The translations under genes were made by a program, and so were the position numbers. A DNA stretch of 64,000 nucleotides from Exiguobacterium acetylicum (GTDB taxonomy: Bacteria; Bacillota; Bacilli; Exiguobacteriales; Exiguobacteriaceae), in the NCBI RefSeq assembly GCF_022170825.1, contig NZ_CP081878.1:1390001-1454000 (forward strand), written 5' to 3'. Numbering within the stretch: position 1 is the first letter of the stretch; the number at the start of each line of letters is the position of its first letter. The notes beneath the pieces were generated by a model. It was not told where the DNA came from and searched no databases. It saw only the letters and a list, made by a program, of their open reading frames with translations. Shown here in pieces: positions 17,389 through 26,034 of this stretch.

Positions 17389-18294
17389 TTATTTTCCTGG
17401 CTTCGTCTTGTAGAAGCTGTAGAAGACGCTGATCAGGATGACGAGGACGATCGTACCGAGTGACATCCAGATCGGCATTTTGTAGACGTCACTGAAGATC
17501 ATCTTCGCTCCGATAAAGACGAGCATGAAGCTAAGACCGTGTTTCAAGTAGTAGAAGCGATCAATCAAGTTCGCAAGGACGAAGTAGAGACTACGGAGTC
17601 CAAGGATTGCCATGATGTTCGCATAGAAGATGATGAACGGGTCACGCGAGTACGCGAAGCTTGCTGCGACCGAGTCGACGGCGAAGACGATATCTGAGAT
17701 CTCGATGAAGACGAGCGCGATCAAGAGTGGCGTGAAGAACAGTTTCCCATCAATTCGTTTTGCGAACTTACCAGACGAGATGTCTTGCGTGATCGGTAAA
17801 CGTTTCTCTAACCAACGAATCGTTTTGTTCTCTTCGAGTGACGTCTCTTGACCGATGTTCTTGTACATCATCCAACCAGTGTAGACGAGGAACGCTCCGA
17901 AGATGTAGTACACCCAAGCGAAGTTCTCAAGCAACGAAACACCAGCGACGATGAAGATGACGCGGAAGAAGATTGCACCGAGAATACCCCAGAATAAAAC
18001 TTTGTGCTGGTACTTCAATGGAATCGCGAAGTACGCGAAGACGAGTGAGAAGACGAAAACGTTATCGATCGCGAGAGCCTTCTCGATGAAGTAAACGCTC
18101 GTGTATTCAATCGCAGCGGAGCTACCTTGATCGAAGTAGAGCCAGCCGCCGAAGGCGATCGCAATCGCGATCCAGACGAACGTCCACGTCCAGGCCTCCC
18201 GAAGCGAAACTTCATGTGCCTTACGATGGAAGACTCCAAGGTCAAGGGCAAGCATGATGAAAACGATGGCTAGAAAAGCAATGAGTAGTGTCAA
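17389..18294 (-). CDS. TerC family integral membrane protein
   Basis: A 301-residue membrane protein of the TerC/Alx family, linked in other bacteria to manganese export, alkaline pH and tellurite resistance. Seven or more helices are visible, with the family acid motifs LDLGVFHRK, EKALAIDNVFVF and EISDIVFAVDS, whose Asp/Glu residues are the likely metal-binding positions. The start is TTG at 18294 with AGGAGG 8 bases upstream. I searched its leader (18295-18450) for a yybP-ykoY manganese riboswitch and did not see one. Confidence 0.93.
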   Translation of the reverse strand: MTLLIAFLAIVFIMLALDLGVFHRKAHEVSLREAWTWTFVWIAIAIAFGGWLYFDQGSSAAIEYTSVYFIEKALAIDNVFVFSLVFAYFAIPLKYQHKVLFWGILGAIFFRVIFIVAGVSLLENFAWVYYIFGAFLVYTGWMMYKNIGQETSLEENKTIRWLEKRLPITQDISSGKFAKRIDGKLFFTPLLIALVFIEISDIVFAVDSVAASFAYSRDPFIIFYANIMAILGLRSLYFVLANLIDRFYYLKHGLSFMLVFIGAKMIFSDVYKMPIWMSLGTIVLVILISVFYSFYKTKPGK

Positions 18295-18450
18295 CAGCGC
18301 TTCCTCCTTTAAAGGTAATTGTTATCTTGAATTTATTATAAGGTCATGAGAACTCAAAAGTAAAGTGGTAAATGTTCGGAATGTGCAATTGATTAAAAAA
18401 CAATCCCCGAAAATGGCTAAATGTACTCGATTCAGTGTGCGATTAAACGA

Positions 18451-18487
18451 CATGAAACCCAGTTCCAAAGGGAGACTGGGTTTCATG
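18451..18487. terminator. Hairpin between TerC leader and LLM gene
   Basis: CATGAAACCCAGT and ACTGGGTTTCATG form a perfect 13-bp stem. It lies downstream of the LLM oxidoreductase gene on the minus strand and probably ends the MFS/LLM transcript. Confidence 0.7.
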
Positions 18488-18522
18488 ATTTTTACTTTCG
18501 ATTAAAGGTGATTGTTAAGGCT

Positions 18523-19473
18523 TTATGATAACGGAGGGAAGTGTGGAACGACATACGTTCCGAGTTCGTCAATCACGTCTTCCGCTGAGCGTTCACCATC
18601 GAACAAAGCGAAGAACAGATGGTTGACGCCAAGCTCACGGTACAATGCGAGCAACTCAATCAATCGATTACGACCGATTCGGAAACCGAGTCGAATTGGT
18701 GTCGCTTCTTCATCCGGATCTGCGGACAGGTCGAGATGCATCGGCATCGAAAACGGGCGGAACGTTGTGTTACCGGCTTCTTGACTGGCAGCACGCCATT
18801 GTTCGATGGCACGCGCTTGTTCGAACGGACCTTGTGGATAATACATCCAACCGTCACCGTTTTTCGCGAGCCAGTCCATGTTTTGCTGCGCAAAACCAGT
18901 GATCATCGTCGGGATTCTCTTTTTTGGTCGTGGGACGAGCGTCGCACCACTGACTTCTCCATACGTCGAATCGATTTGCGGATAATCTTCATATAAGGCT
19001 TGTTCCATCACCTGGAGTGCTTCCTTGAACTGAGCGCCACGACTTGGATGATCGATACCAAGTCCATGAAAATCGGCTTGCCGGTCACCGGACGAGACGC
19101 CGAGAATCAAACGTTCTGGGAACAGCGCATTAATCGTCGCAACTTCCTTCGCGGAGCGTAGCGGATGGCGAAGCGGCAAGACAAGGGCTGATGTTCCGAG
19201 TGCGATCTGCTTCGTCTGACTAAGAAGATGCGTACCGTAAATCAGCATGTCGTGAATCTGTCCGACAGCAGGATCGAGGAAATAAGGATCCTTCAGTAGG
19301 ACGTCACGTAACCAAAGTGTCGTAAAGCCATAGTCCTCTGCTTTTTGCGCGAGTTCGACTTGTTTATCGAGCGTTGGTGTTCGCATCTTGAAATTCTCAA
19401 GCGGGACGTGGAGACCGAGCGTAAGCTCGCCCTCGCGGTACATCCGCTGATAACTTGTGTGATCGTTGAACAT
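18523..19473 (-). CDS. LLM class flavin-dependent oxidoreductase (luciferase-like monooxygenase)
   Basis: A 316-residue TIM-barrel enzyme of the bacterial luciferase-like family that uses reduced flavin (F420 or FMN). Visible family features are the N-terminal VELAQKAEDYGFTTLWLRDV, the strand LALGTS-like segment IALGTSALVLPLRHPL, FPERLILGVSSGDRQADFHG, and GFAQQNMDWLAKNGDGWMYYP. AAGGAGG precedes the ATG. It lies 11 bp downstream of the MFS exporter, so the two share a transcript controlled by the HxlR operators at 20797-20962. The substrate is unknown. Confidence 0.92.
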   Translation of the reverse strand: MFNDHTSYQRMYREGELTLGLHVPLENFKMRTPTLDKQVELAQKAEDYGFTTLWLRDVLLKDPYFLDPAVGQIHDMLIYGTHLLSQTKQIALGTSALVLPLRHPLRSAKEVATINALFPERLILGVSSGDRQADFHGLGIDHPSRGAQFKEALQVMEQALYEDYPQIDSTYGEVSGATLVPRPKKRIPTMITGFAQQNMDWLAKNGDGWMYYPQGPFEQARAIEQWRAASQEAGNTTFRPFSMPMHLDLSADPDEEATPIRLGFRIGRNRLIELLALYRELGVNHLFFALFDGERSAEDVIDELGTYVVPHFPPLS

Positions 19474-19484
19474 AGAAACCCTCC

Positions 19485-20687
19485 TTACTGCCGCTCAAGA
19501 CGACGTGAGACACCTGTCAAGATGACGGCAAGAATGACCATGATGCCGCCGACCCATGGCGTGTGGACGAGACCGATCGTATCGGCGACGAGACCACCGA
19601 TTGTTGCTCCGAGTGCGATTCCGATGTTGAAGGCTGCGATATTCAAGGCAGAGGCGACATCGACTGCTGCCGGGACATATTTTTCAGCCAACTGGACGAT
19701 ATAGAGCTGGAGTCCAGGGACGTTCATAAAGGCGAGAAGTCCCATCAAGATGATACCGATGATGCCCGCGACCTTAAACGGAATCATGAACGACAAGGCG
19801 ATCATGACAACCGCATGGAGAATGAACATATAGAACAACGCTTTGATCGGGTTACCGTTCGCGAGTTTTCCGCCGACCGTGTTCCCAATCGCAACAGCGA
19901 TTCCGTAGACGAGTAGAATGATACTGATCAAGCTTGGGCTGATTTTCGTGACGTCCTGCATGATTGGTGTCAAGTACGTAAACGCGACGAACGTCCCACC
20001 ATAACCGAGGGCAGTGATCAAGAAACCGAGCATCAAACGTCCGTTCGTCAACAGTTTGAACATGTCAGAGAACTTAGCAGGTGGTGATTGTTTCAAGTCT
20101 TTAGGAATCAAGAAGAAGCTTGCGATGATCGCGATGATTCCGAGTGCGGCGACAGCAAAGAACGTTGCGCGCCAGCCGAATGATTGACCGATGAATGTTC
20201 CGAGCGGGACACCTGTGACGGTCGCGACCGTCAGACCGGTGAACATCAAGGCAATAGCACTCGCTTTTTTATGCTCGGGTACGAGCTGGACGGCAATCGT
20301 CGCACCAATCGAGAAGAAGACACCATGTGAGAAAGCCGTGATGAAGCGGGCGACGATTAATAATTCAAACGTCGGTGAAATCGCAGAAACAAGGTTACCG
20401 GCGATGAAGACGACCATTAATGCCATCAGTAATGTTTTCCGATTCATCCGATTCGTCAGTGCCGTCAACAGGGGCGCACCGACGGCAACGCCGATCGCGT
20501 AACCAGAGATGATGAGACCAGCGAGTGTAATACCGATATTTAAGTCACCAGCGATTGCTGCGAGCAATCCGACGGGAACGAACTCCGTCGTACCGATCCC
20601 AAAGGCACTGATTGCTAAGGCAAGTAAGGCAAGTCCGCCGTTTCTTGGGACCTGTTCCTCCCGGACCTGGGGGTTTAGTTGATTCAT
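19485..20687 (-). CDS. MFS transporter, DHA1-type exporter
   Basis: A 400-residue, 12-helix major facilitator protein. The N-terminal block (FGIGTTEFVPVGLL, then GYAIGVAVGAPLLTALTNRMNRK) is typical of the DHA1 arabinose/purine-nucleoside/drug efflux branch, and TGVPLGTFIGQSFGWRATFF is motif C plus the loop after it. AGGAGG lies 7 bases before the ATG. It is divergent from the HxlR gene and in front of an LLM oxidoreductase gene, so it may export a compound that the oxidoreductase makes or modifies. Substrate unknown. Confidence 0.93.
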   Translation of the reverse strand: MNQLNPQVREEQVPRNGGLALLALAISAFGIGTTEFVPVGLLAAIAGDLNIGITLAGLIISGYAIGVAVGAPLLTALTNRMNRKTLLMALMVVFIAGNLVSAISPTFELLIVARFITAFSHGVFFSIGATIAVQLVPEHKKASAIALMFTGLTVATVTGVPLGTFIGQSFGWRATFFAVAALGIIAIIASFFLIPKDLKQSPPAKFSDMFKLLTNGRLMLGFLITALGYGGTFVAFTYLTPIMQDVTKISPSLISIILLVYGIAVAIGNTVGGKLANGNPIKALFYMFILHAVVMIALSFMIPFKVAGIIGIILMGLLAFMNVPGLQLYIVQLAEKYVPAAVDVASALNIAAFNIGIALGATIGGLVADTIGLVHTPWVGGIMVILAVILTGVSRRLERQ

Positions 20688-20796
20688 GGGGATTCCTCCT
20701 AAAAATGATTTCGGTAGGGATCGTGTCTGGTGGGCCCGACCGAACGTGATCCGATTGACATGACCCCAGCATAACGGGGGTTCTTTCTTTCGGGAA

Positions 20797-20835
20797 GTAC
20801 GTACTTTAAAGTGCGATAGGCACTTAAAAGTACCC
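20797..20835. promoter_or_regulatory. Candidate HxlR operator 2 (double palindrome)
   Basis: ACTTTAAAGT (20803-20812) and ACTTAAAAGT (20822-20831), centres 19 bp apart with linker GCGATAGGC. It lies on the MFS side of the divergent region, 110-148 bp from the MFS start. Confidence 0.72.
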
Positions 20836-20922
20836 TACCCCTTCTTCAAGACACAATGTCTAAAAGGAGGTTGTACTTTCCGTTGACAATTGCTATCATA
20901 TAGCCAGTCAATCCGCTTGGGA

Positions 20923-20962
20923 AGTACGCACTTTCAAGTACGATAGGCACCAAAAAGTACCT
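20923..20962. promoter_or_regulatory. Candidate HxlR operator 3 (double palindrome)
   Basis: ACTTTCAAGT (20930-20939) and ACCAAAAAGT (20949-20958), again 19 bp apart with linker ACGATAGGC. It is 37-76 bp upstream of the HxlR start, which fits autoregulation. Confidence 0.72.
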
Positions 20963-20998
20963 ATGCCCTCAACGGAATCACGAAAGGAAGGATCGAAC

Positions 20999-21328
20999 AT
21001 GCCGTACAATATCCCAGTCGAAGCGACACTTGAAGTCATCGGTGGAAAGTGGAAGGTCGTCATCATGTGTCATTTGATTAAAGGCGAGCGCCGGACGAGT
21101 GAGCTCCGCAAGCTGATGCCGACGATTACGCAAAAGATGCTGACGCAACAATTGCGGGAGTTAGAAGAAGACGGCGTCATCATTCGGACCGTCTTTGAAC
21201 AAGTCCCACCGAAAGTCGTCTACTCGTTATCGGAATACGGCTGGTCATTGAAGCCGATTCTTGACGCGATGTGTGCGTGGGGCGAAGGACATATTGATTT
21301 GACGGGTGGAGAGGTCGTCTCGTCATAA
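20999..21328 (+). CDS. HxlR family winged-helix transcriptional regulator
   Basis: A 109-residue HxlR protein, a close paralogue of the one at 2063-2392 over the core (EATLEVIGGKWKVVIMCHL, ITQKMLTQQLRELEEDGVI, PPKVVYSLSEYGWSLKPIL). The ATG at 20999 follows GAAAGGAAGG; the longer frame from 20963 covers part of the operator and is not used. Cysteines sit in IMCHL and AMCAWG, and the first is also in the paralogue. It is divergent from the MFS/LLM pair with two double-palindrome operators between them, so it probably represses both directions until an inducer appears. Confidence 0.93.
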   Translation: MPYNIPVEATLEVIGGKWKVVIMCHLIKGERRTSELRKLMPTITQKMLTQQLRELEEDGVIIRTVFEQVPPKVVYSLSEYGWSLKPILDAMCAWGEGHIDLTGGEVVSS

Positions 21329-21335
21329 CGAACAA

Positions 21336-21361
21336 AAGTGAGTCTCACCTGAGGCTCACTT
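21336..21361 (+). terminator. Hairpin after the HxlR gene
   Basis: AAGTGAGTCTC pairs with GAGGCTCACTT (one G-T pair) around ACCT. There is no T-run after it, so termination is only probable. Confidence 0.5.
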
Positions 21362-21579
21362 CAGACTGAAAACAAAGTGAACTTTTTTGCTTAATTAAGA
21401 AAGATTGTGCTTCTCCAATATGTATTCGGTAATTTTTCTATACGACAAACCATCAAAGAAGTTGAGGCCAATGTGGCTTATTGTTGACTTTTTAAGTCTT
21501 GGACTGTAAGAGATGATACCGCATTTCTCTAAGGTCGTTCGCTATTACTTTCTCATCATAGAACCTTCCTGTAGCCAAT

Positions 21580-21918
21580 CTTCGATCATTTCAGCTCAAC
21601 GGATGCCATACGTCATACGCATTTCAAGAATTCGTTAAGAAGAATCACCTAACAAGAAGCATGTCTCGTAGAGGAAACTGTTGGGACAACGCAGCTATCG
21701 AATCGTTCCACTCTAATTTAAAGTCTGAGGAGTTTTAGTACGTCAAATTTAATTCACTAAGAGACCATTAGGTCTCTGAACGCGTTACTAATTACTTAAA
21801 TTACTATAATGAAGAACGAATCTAAGAAAAATTAGGCTACCTGATACCGAAAAAATACGGTGTACTGGCAGCCTAATCAAGGTGTTTTATATGAGTCTCA
21901 TATTGCTAGGTCAGTCTA
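21580..21918 (+). mobile_element. Remnant of an IS3-family insertion sequence (3' end)
   Basis: The segment keeps the C-terminal third of an IS3-type transposase and a probable terminal end containing CTCATATTGCTAGGTCAG (about 21900-21918). No complete left end or orfA is visible. From 21362 to about 21580 the sequence has no open gene and may be older debris of the same element. The remnant separates the HxlR locus from the AT-rich orphan gene at 22044. Confidence 0.7.
21596..21876 (+). pseudogene. IS3-type transposase fragment with frameshift and three in-frame stops
   Basis: The reading SRRGNCWDNAAIESFHSNLK (from 21664) is the hallmark region of the IS150/IS3 DDE transposase; ERVTNYLNYYNEERI and EKLGYLIPKKYG follow. 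Stops interrupt it at 21736-21738 (TAG), 21769-21771 (TAG) and 21823-21825 (TAA), and the TDAIRHTHFKNS part just upstream is in another frame. The third stop falls where relatives have Gln (RIQ-KLGY), consistent with CAA to TAA. The gene is dead. Confidence 0.85.
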
Positions 21919-22043
21919 CATTCTGCTTTTTTATGTAGTAATATTAAAGTTTAAAACTGTCGACTCAGGAAATATTAAAGTAATGATTTGTAAAAAAAAT
22001 TTACTTAAAAACTAGTTTTAAGTAAAGCTAACTTAATATAACT

Positions 22044-22769
22044 TTATCCGTTTTCTGTATCATCAATTTTTTTGGGGACATGAAGTCTCGTTATTGTCGA
22101 AGTTCTTTCGGAATTATTACCCTTTACTAGATTAGAAAAAATTTTTTTTCTGATTATCTTATATTTAATTAAATAAACTGATACGTTTGATGTTCTTTGA
22201 CCGTTCTCGCTTATTTTTTGAGAGATTTTGGTTATAAATTTTTCTTCTGCTACAGTGCTGTATGTTATTCGAAAATTAGAATAGCGTTGTTTACTCTCTT
22301 CATTTTGCTCATTTATTTTCAAAGGAATAAGAAGAGTTACATCAGAATTCCAAGATTGTAAGAAATAAGTATTTTTTTCACCGTTAATATCACAAAAGAT
22401 ATTAACATAAAAAACGCTGTTTTTAGTAGTATTCTCTAACCTCAAATATACTACTCTATCGTCTGTTGTTTTCGTTAGAGTATTAGTTGAACTATTTTTA
22501 ACAATTAATATTTTATTTAAGTCATTTTCTCTTAATTTAAAAGGATTTTTATAAGTCGAAAAGGTATTTGTAATAAATGCTCTGTGTTCTAATCTATACT
22601 CTTTATTATCTTTTCTACTGTTATACCAATTTGTTAGAATAAATGTAATGAAACCTATAACTACTGGTAATATCCATATATATCTAAGAAAATCTATAGT
22701 CTCCTTTGTTACTGTAACAGGTATTGCAACGGCTCCAGGAGTCGCAGATAAAATTAAAGAAATATTCAT
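22044..22769 (-). CDS. AT-rich orphan membrane-anchored protein
   Basis: A 241-residue protein with one clear membrane helix (YIWILPVVIGFITFILTNWY, residues 30-49) after a short N-terminal part, then a cytoplasmic or external beta-rich domain rich in Asn, Thr and Lys. Base composition is far more AT-rich than neighbouring genes and codon use follows that. It sits next to the IS3 remnant, so it was probably acquired by transfer. AAAGGA is 7 bases before the ATG. I do not recognise a family. Confidence 0.7.
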   Translation of the reverse strand: MNISLILSATPGAVAIPVTVTKETIDFLRYIWILPVVIGFITFILTNWYNSRKDNKEYRLEHRAFITNTFSTYKNPFKLRENDLNKILIVKNSSTNTLTKTTDDRVVYLRLENTTKNSVFYVNIFCDINGEKNTYFLQSWNSDVTLLIPLKINEQNEESKQRYSNFRITYSTVAEEKFITKISQKISENGQRTSNVSVYLIKYKIIRKKIFSNLVKGNNSERTSTITRLHVPKKIDDTENG

Positions 22770-22973
22770 ATAACCATCCTTTTTAAATAATATTAACGAA
22801 TTATGTTTAAAAAATATATAAATTTACTTATTTATCTGTGATCTAAGTAATGTATTTTAATTTGTTTTTTGTATCATGCGTAGTGAAAGCAGAAGCATAT
22901 GATTTATATTTCCAGTCAATTTCGTGCCTGGCTGCTTATCGAATAAGGTTCGCATCGTGGATAACCCCCTTTC

Positions 22974-23273
22974 TTAGTCTTTTGTTCGACGGATTTCAGT
23001 CGCAACAATCAAGTCCTTTGCAAGCGTCACTTGAATCGTATCACCCATCTGAATGGCAGCCGTGTTATCCGTTTCACCATACACGATCGTGTCCGGCGTG
23101 ATGCGAATCTCGGTCAATGTGTATTGTTCGTCCGGTTGCTGTTCACTAGGAGCGACGAAAAGCGTGTCACCGACAATCTGTTCGACGACACGAGCATCAT
23201 TTTCGTGTGTACAGGCACCAAGCGGCATACAAAGGAATAGAATAAAAGCGAAAAGCCAACGACGTGTCGGCAT
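22974..23273 (-). CDS. Small lipoprotein of unknown function
   Basis: A 99-residue lipoprotein: MPTRRWLFAFILFLCMPLGAC has a twin-Arg-like start, a hydrophobic core and the lipobox LGAC with Cys21. The mature part is a short beta-rich domain (VVEQIVGDTLFVAPSE, ITPDTIVYGET, MGDTIQVTLAKDLIVATEI) that looks like an OB-type small barrel. The ribosome site is only moderate (AGGTG). No named domain recognised. Confidence 0.75.
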   Translation of the reverse strand: MPTRRWLFAFILFLCMPLGACTHENDARVVEQIVGDTLFVAPSEQQPDEQYTLTEIRITPDTIVYGETDNTAAIQMGDTIQVTLAKDLIVATEIRRTKD

Positions 23274-23462
23274 GCATCAGGCACCTACTTTCGTCAGTAA
23301 GTATGGTTGATCAAAATCAGATTGTTATATAAATTTTACCAGTTGTGAAACTGATTGATGTGAATCAAAAAAATCTTTCTTTCTCTAGATTAACAGGGAT
23401 TCGGAGGAGTATCGGCGTATGATTAAGGTAATACCATCATCTCAATCAGAGGAGGAATTACG

Positions 23463-24380
23463 ATGAAAGCAGCCATCTGTACTCGCTACGGACCGCCGGA
23501 CGTCTTGCACATCAAAGAAGTGCCGAGCCCGGTTCCGAAATCATCCGAACTGTTGATCAAAGTGTATGCATCCGCCGTCCATTCCGGAGACCGGCGCATG
23601 CGATCGCTCGATGTTCCAGCGTTAGGAAAACTTCCGATGCGTTTGGCTGTTGGTTTCAAGCGACCGCGACAACCAATTCTTGGCGTCGTTCTTGCCGGAG
23701 AAGTCGTCGAAGTCGGTCAGGACGTCAAACAGTTTAAAGTCGGCGACCGCGTCCATGCTTTGACCGGATTTGGCTTCGGTGGATACGCGGAATACGCCTG
23801 TGTATCTGAGAAGCGTTGCTTGTCTAAAATCTCGCAGCATGCCTCTTACGCGGAAGCCGTTTGTCTCCCGTTCGGTGGTACGACGTCACTTCATTTTTTC
23901 CGGAAACTCCAGCTCGATCAGATGAAGACGATCTTGATTTACGGTGCGTCGGGTGCTGTCGGAACGGCTGCTGTTCAAATCGCCAAAGCAAAAGGACTTC
24001 AGGTGACGGCAGTCTGTAGTGGACGAAATCTGGAGCGTGTTAAAGAACTCGGTGCCGATCACGTCATCGATTATACGAAGGACGGTTATGACGGCTTGTT
24101 GCTCAAATATGATGCCGTTTTCGATGCATCCGGGAAGATCAACAAGACGCAGGCGAAACGGCATGTCAAACAAAACGGTTCGTTCACATCCGTCGCAGGG
24201 CAAGGTGTCGCAAAAGAACGGAAAGAGGATTTACACTATTTGAATGAACAGTTTGAAGCAGGACAGTTTAAACCAGTGATTGACCGCATCTATCCGCTTG
24301 ATGAAATCGTCGAAGCCCATCGCTACGTTGATTCCGGACAAAAGTTCGGGAATGTTGTCATTTCAGTAACAGATGAGTGA
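23463..24380 (+). CDS. NAD(P)-dependent zinc-independent alcohol dehydrogenase / quinone oxidoreductase (MDR family)
   Basis: A 305-residue medium-chain dehydrogenase. The N-terminal GroES-like domain starts MKAAICTRYGPPDVLHIKEVP; GEVVEVGQDVKQFKVGDRV is the family signature; the Rossmann motif is IYGASGAVGTAAVQIAKAKG. The zinc ligands of classical alcohol dehydrogenases are absent, so a quinone- or enone-reducing role is more likely. AGAGGAGG precedes the ATG. It is slightly short for the family. It appears to be a single-gene transcript. Confidence 0.9.
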   Translation: MKAAICTRYGPPDVLHIKEVPSPVPKSSELLIKVYASAVHSGDRRMRSLDVPALGKLPMRLAVGFKRPRQPILGVVLAGEVVEVGQDVKQFKVGDRVHALTGFGFGGYAEYACVSEKRCLSKISQHASYAEAVCLPFGGTTSLHFFRKLQLDQMKTILIYGASGAVGTAAVQIAKAKGLQVTAVCSGRNLERVKELGADHVIDYTKDGYDGLLLKYDAVFDASGKINKTQAKRHVKQNGSFTSVAGQGVAKERKEDLHYLNEQFEAGQFKPVIDRIYPLDEIVEAHRYVDSGQKFGNVVISVTDE

Positions 24381-24478
24381 TCCATCCAACCACCTGATAC
24401 AGGTGGTTTTTTAATTGAACATCCAAAATATGTTAAAATAAAATCGTATATTTTTAAAGATGGGAGATGATTGAAATC

Positions 24479-25228
24479 ATGAAGCAACTGTTTGCGTTTG
24501 AGACAAAAACGGACTATGCCAAATATGAAGCGATCACGGATCGCTTTCGCACAAGATTGGACGAGTATCAAACCATCTTACGAGAGAAGTATCAACTGAT
24601 TGACGTACCGAAAGGAATCGTCTGGACTTCTGCGGAACTCGCGACGACCATATTCTCAGATATTCCGATTCCAGCATTTACGAACAAGAATTTGATTTAC
24701 ATATCACCAGATGTCTCAGAATGGCGGACGTTATTTTTGTCGCAACTCGACGGGAAAGACGTACCGCATATTCAAGAGTTCTATGAGACGCTCGCCGAAG
24801 ATCACGTCTTGACGATTGCTGGTCATGAACTGACTCATCATTTAGATTTGTTCGTTGATGAGTTTGATGATGAACGGGAAGACGGAATCTGGTTCGAAGA
24901 GGGAATGTGTGAGTATTTACCCCGGAAGCACCTGTTGTCGGACGAAGCATTCAAGCAGATCACAGCAATCGAGACGGAACTCGTTGAGCTTTTTCAAGAA
25001 GAGTACGGAAATCGGTCGATCGATCAATTTGGTAGTGCCTCATATGCCGGTAGTCTGTCGAGTATCATGTTCGACTATTGGCGGAGTTTTCTCGCGATCC
25101 ACTATCTCATCGAGGAACGATATGACGGTGATGTATTACGCGCTTTCGAAGCATATCGGAATTGGCATGAACAGGGGCGGGTAGTGCCGCTATCGGAATA
25201 CTTTGGTCTTCAAACGGTAAATCGCTAA
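24479..25228 (+). CDS. HEXXH zinc metallopeptidase-like protein
   Basis: A 249-residue soluble protein with the zinc-protease motif HELTH (residues 116-120) and a downstream WFEEGMCEYL, whose Glu could be the third ligand, as in gluzincins. No signal peptide is present, so it acts in the cytosol. The ATG at 24479 has GGGAG about 12 bases upstream; the ATG at 24467 directly abuts that site and is unlikely. A small membrane protein gene follows after 26 bp. The target is unknown. Confidence 0.8.
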   Translation: MKQLFAFETKTDYAKYEAITDRFRTRLDEYQTILREKYQLIDVPKGIVWTSAELATTIFSDIPIPAFTNKNLIYISPDVSEWRTLFLSQLDGKDVPHIQEFYETLAEDHVLTIAGHELTHHLDLFVDEFDDEREDGIWFEEGMCEYLPRKHLLSDEAFKQITAIETELVELFQEEYGNRSIDQFGSASYAGSLSSIMFDYWRSFLAIHYLIEERYDGDVLRAFEAYRNWHEQGRVVPLSEYFGLQTVNR

Positions 25229-25254
25229 GCTTTGTTTGTAGTGGAGGAGGGCTT

Positions 25255-25515
25255 ATGAGTCGTTACAGTATGCTTTCGTTAGCTGCATTCATCTGTTTTT
25301 GTCTCTTATTTATTGTGATGAAGAGCGGAATCAGTCTAAGCGGGTTTGGATCTGCCTATCTCCTACTTCTGTTTGTTGTTCCGTTAGTAGGTGTGTACAC
25401 AGGGTACAAAGCAAAGCATTGCTTACTAAAATGGCTATTCGTTGGTATCCATCTCATTTCATTATTTATGATCTCCTATTTGTTGTTACTGGCTTATGGT
25501 ATTTCGGAGTCATAA
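25255..25515 (+). CDS. Small membrane protein of unknown function
   Basis: An 86-residue protein with three membrane helices (about 5-24, 31-49 and 58-83). GGAGGAGG lies upstream of the ATG. It follows the metallopeptidase-like gene in the same direction and is closed by the strong hairpin at 25530-25573, so both probably form one transcript. No family recognised. Confidence 0.7.
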   Translation: MSRYSMLSLAAFICFCLLFIVMKSGISLSGFGSAYLLLLFVVPLVGVYTGYKAKHCLLKWLFVGIHLISLFMISYLLLLAYGISES

Positions 25516-25529
25516 AACAGATTAAATGA

Positions 25530-25573
25530 AAAGGTCAGTTGATTCCTTTGTTACACGGAATCAACTGACCTTT
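25530..25573. terminator. Strong bidirectional terminator
   Basis: Perfect 17-bp arms (25530-25546 and 25557-25573) between the convergent genes at 25255 and 25612, with A and T runs at the outer ends. Confidence 0.85.
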
Positions 25574-25611
25574 CATGATATGTAGTGTGAAACAAGACAT
25601 CATCGCGAAAG

Positions 25612-25938
25612 CTAGCTTCGCTTCGGCAAACTAGTCGTCGTACCCATCTCGACGACTCGATCGTCTTGAAGACGATACAGCAAGTACTCCTCTTTTTGGA
25701 GCCCTTGACCACTGATTTTTACGGCAATCTTATAGCGTTTTTCCTTGTCGCGGTGTTTGTCGTCGTAAGCAGAGTGGAGCGAGACGACGCGATCTGGACC
25801 ATACTTTTTTTCGACGTAGGTTTCGACTTGTGCACTGACATGCTGCTCGAATCGTTCATCGTAACGGACGTCTAAGTAAAACAGCAGTCCACCTAATAAG
25901 AGGAAGACAATCAAAACATTGATTCCGATTTTTTTCAA
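25612..25938 (-). CDS. Membrane-anchored small protein of unknown function
   Basis: A 108-residue protein with an N-terminal membrane helix (INVLIVFLLLGGLLFYL) and a charged external domain (YVEKKYGPDRVVSLHSAYDD ... KRYKIAVKIS). This layout resembles DUF3139-type proteins, but the match is not certain. The start is TTG at 25938 with GGAAG 7 bases upstream. It lies upstream of the two mini-peptide genes that begin on the far side of its promoter. Confidence 0.7.
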   Translation of the reverse strand: MKKIGINVLIVFLLLGGLLFYLDVRYDERFEQHVSAQVETYVEKKYGPDRVVSLHSAYDDKHRDKEKRYKIAVKISGQGLQKEEYLLYRLQDDRVVEMGTTTSLPKRS

Positions 25939-26034
25939 TTCATCACTTCCGATCGTTGCATCTCAATGAATCAAGAAAAAACTGTTACAGATGATCGGAA
26001 GACGATCCATCATAACAGCGCTTGAATCATTCAA

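Noticed and set aside
18295..18450. Manganese (yybP-ykoY) riboswitch in front of the TerC gene
   Set aside because: The conserved core of that riboswitch is not visible on the minus strand of this leader.
20883..20910. TTGACA at 20883 as the HxlR promoter
   Set aside because: No acceptable -10 box lies 16-18 bp downstream, so I cannot place the promoter there.
24467..24478. ATG at 24467 as start of the metallopeptidase
   Set aside because: It directly abuts the ribosome site GGGAG; the ATG at 24479 is more likely.
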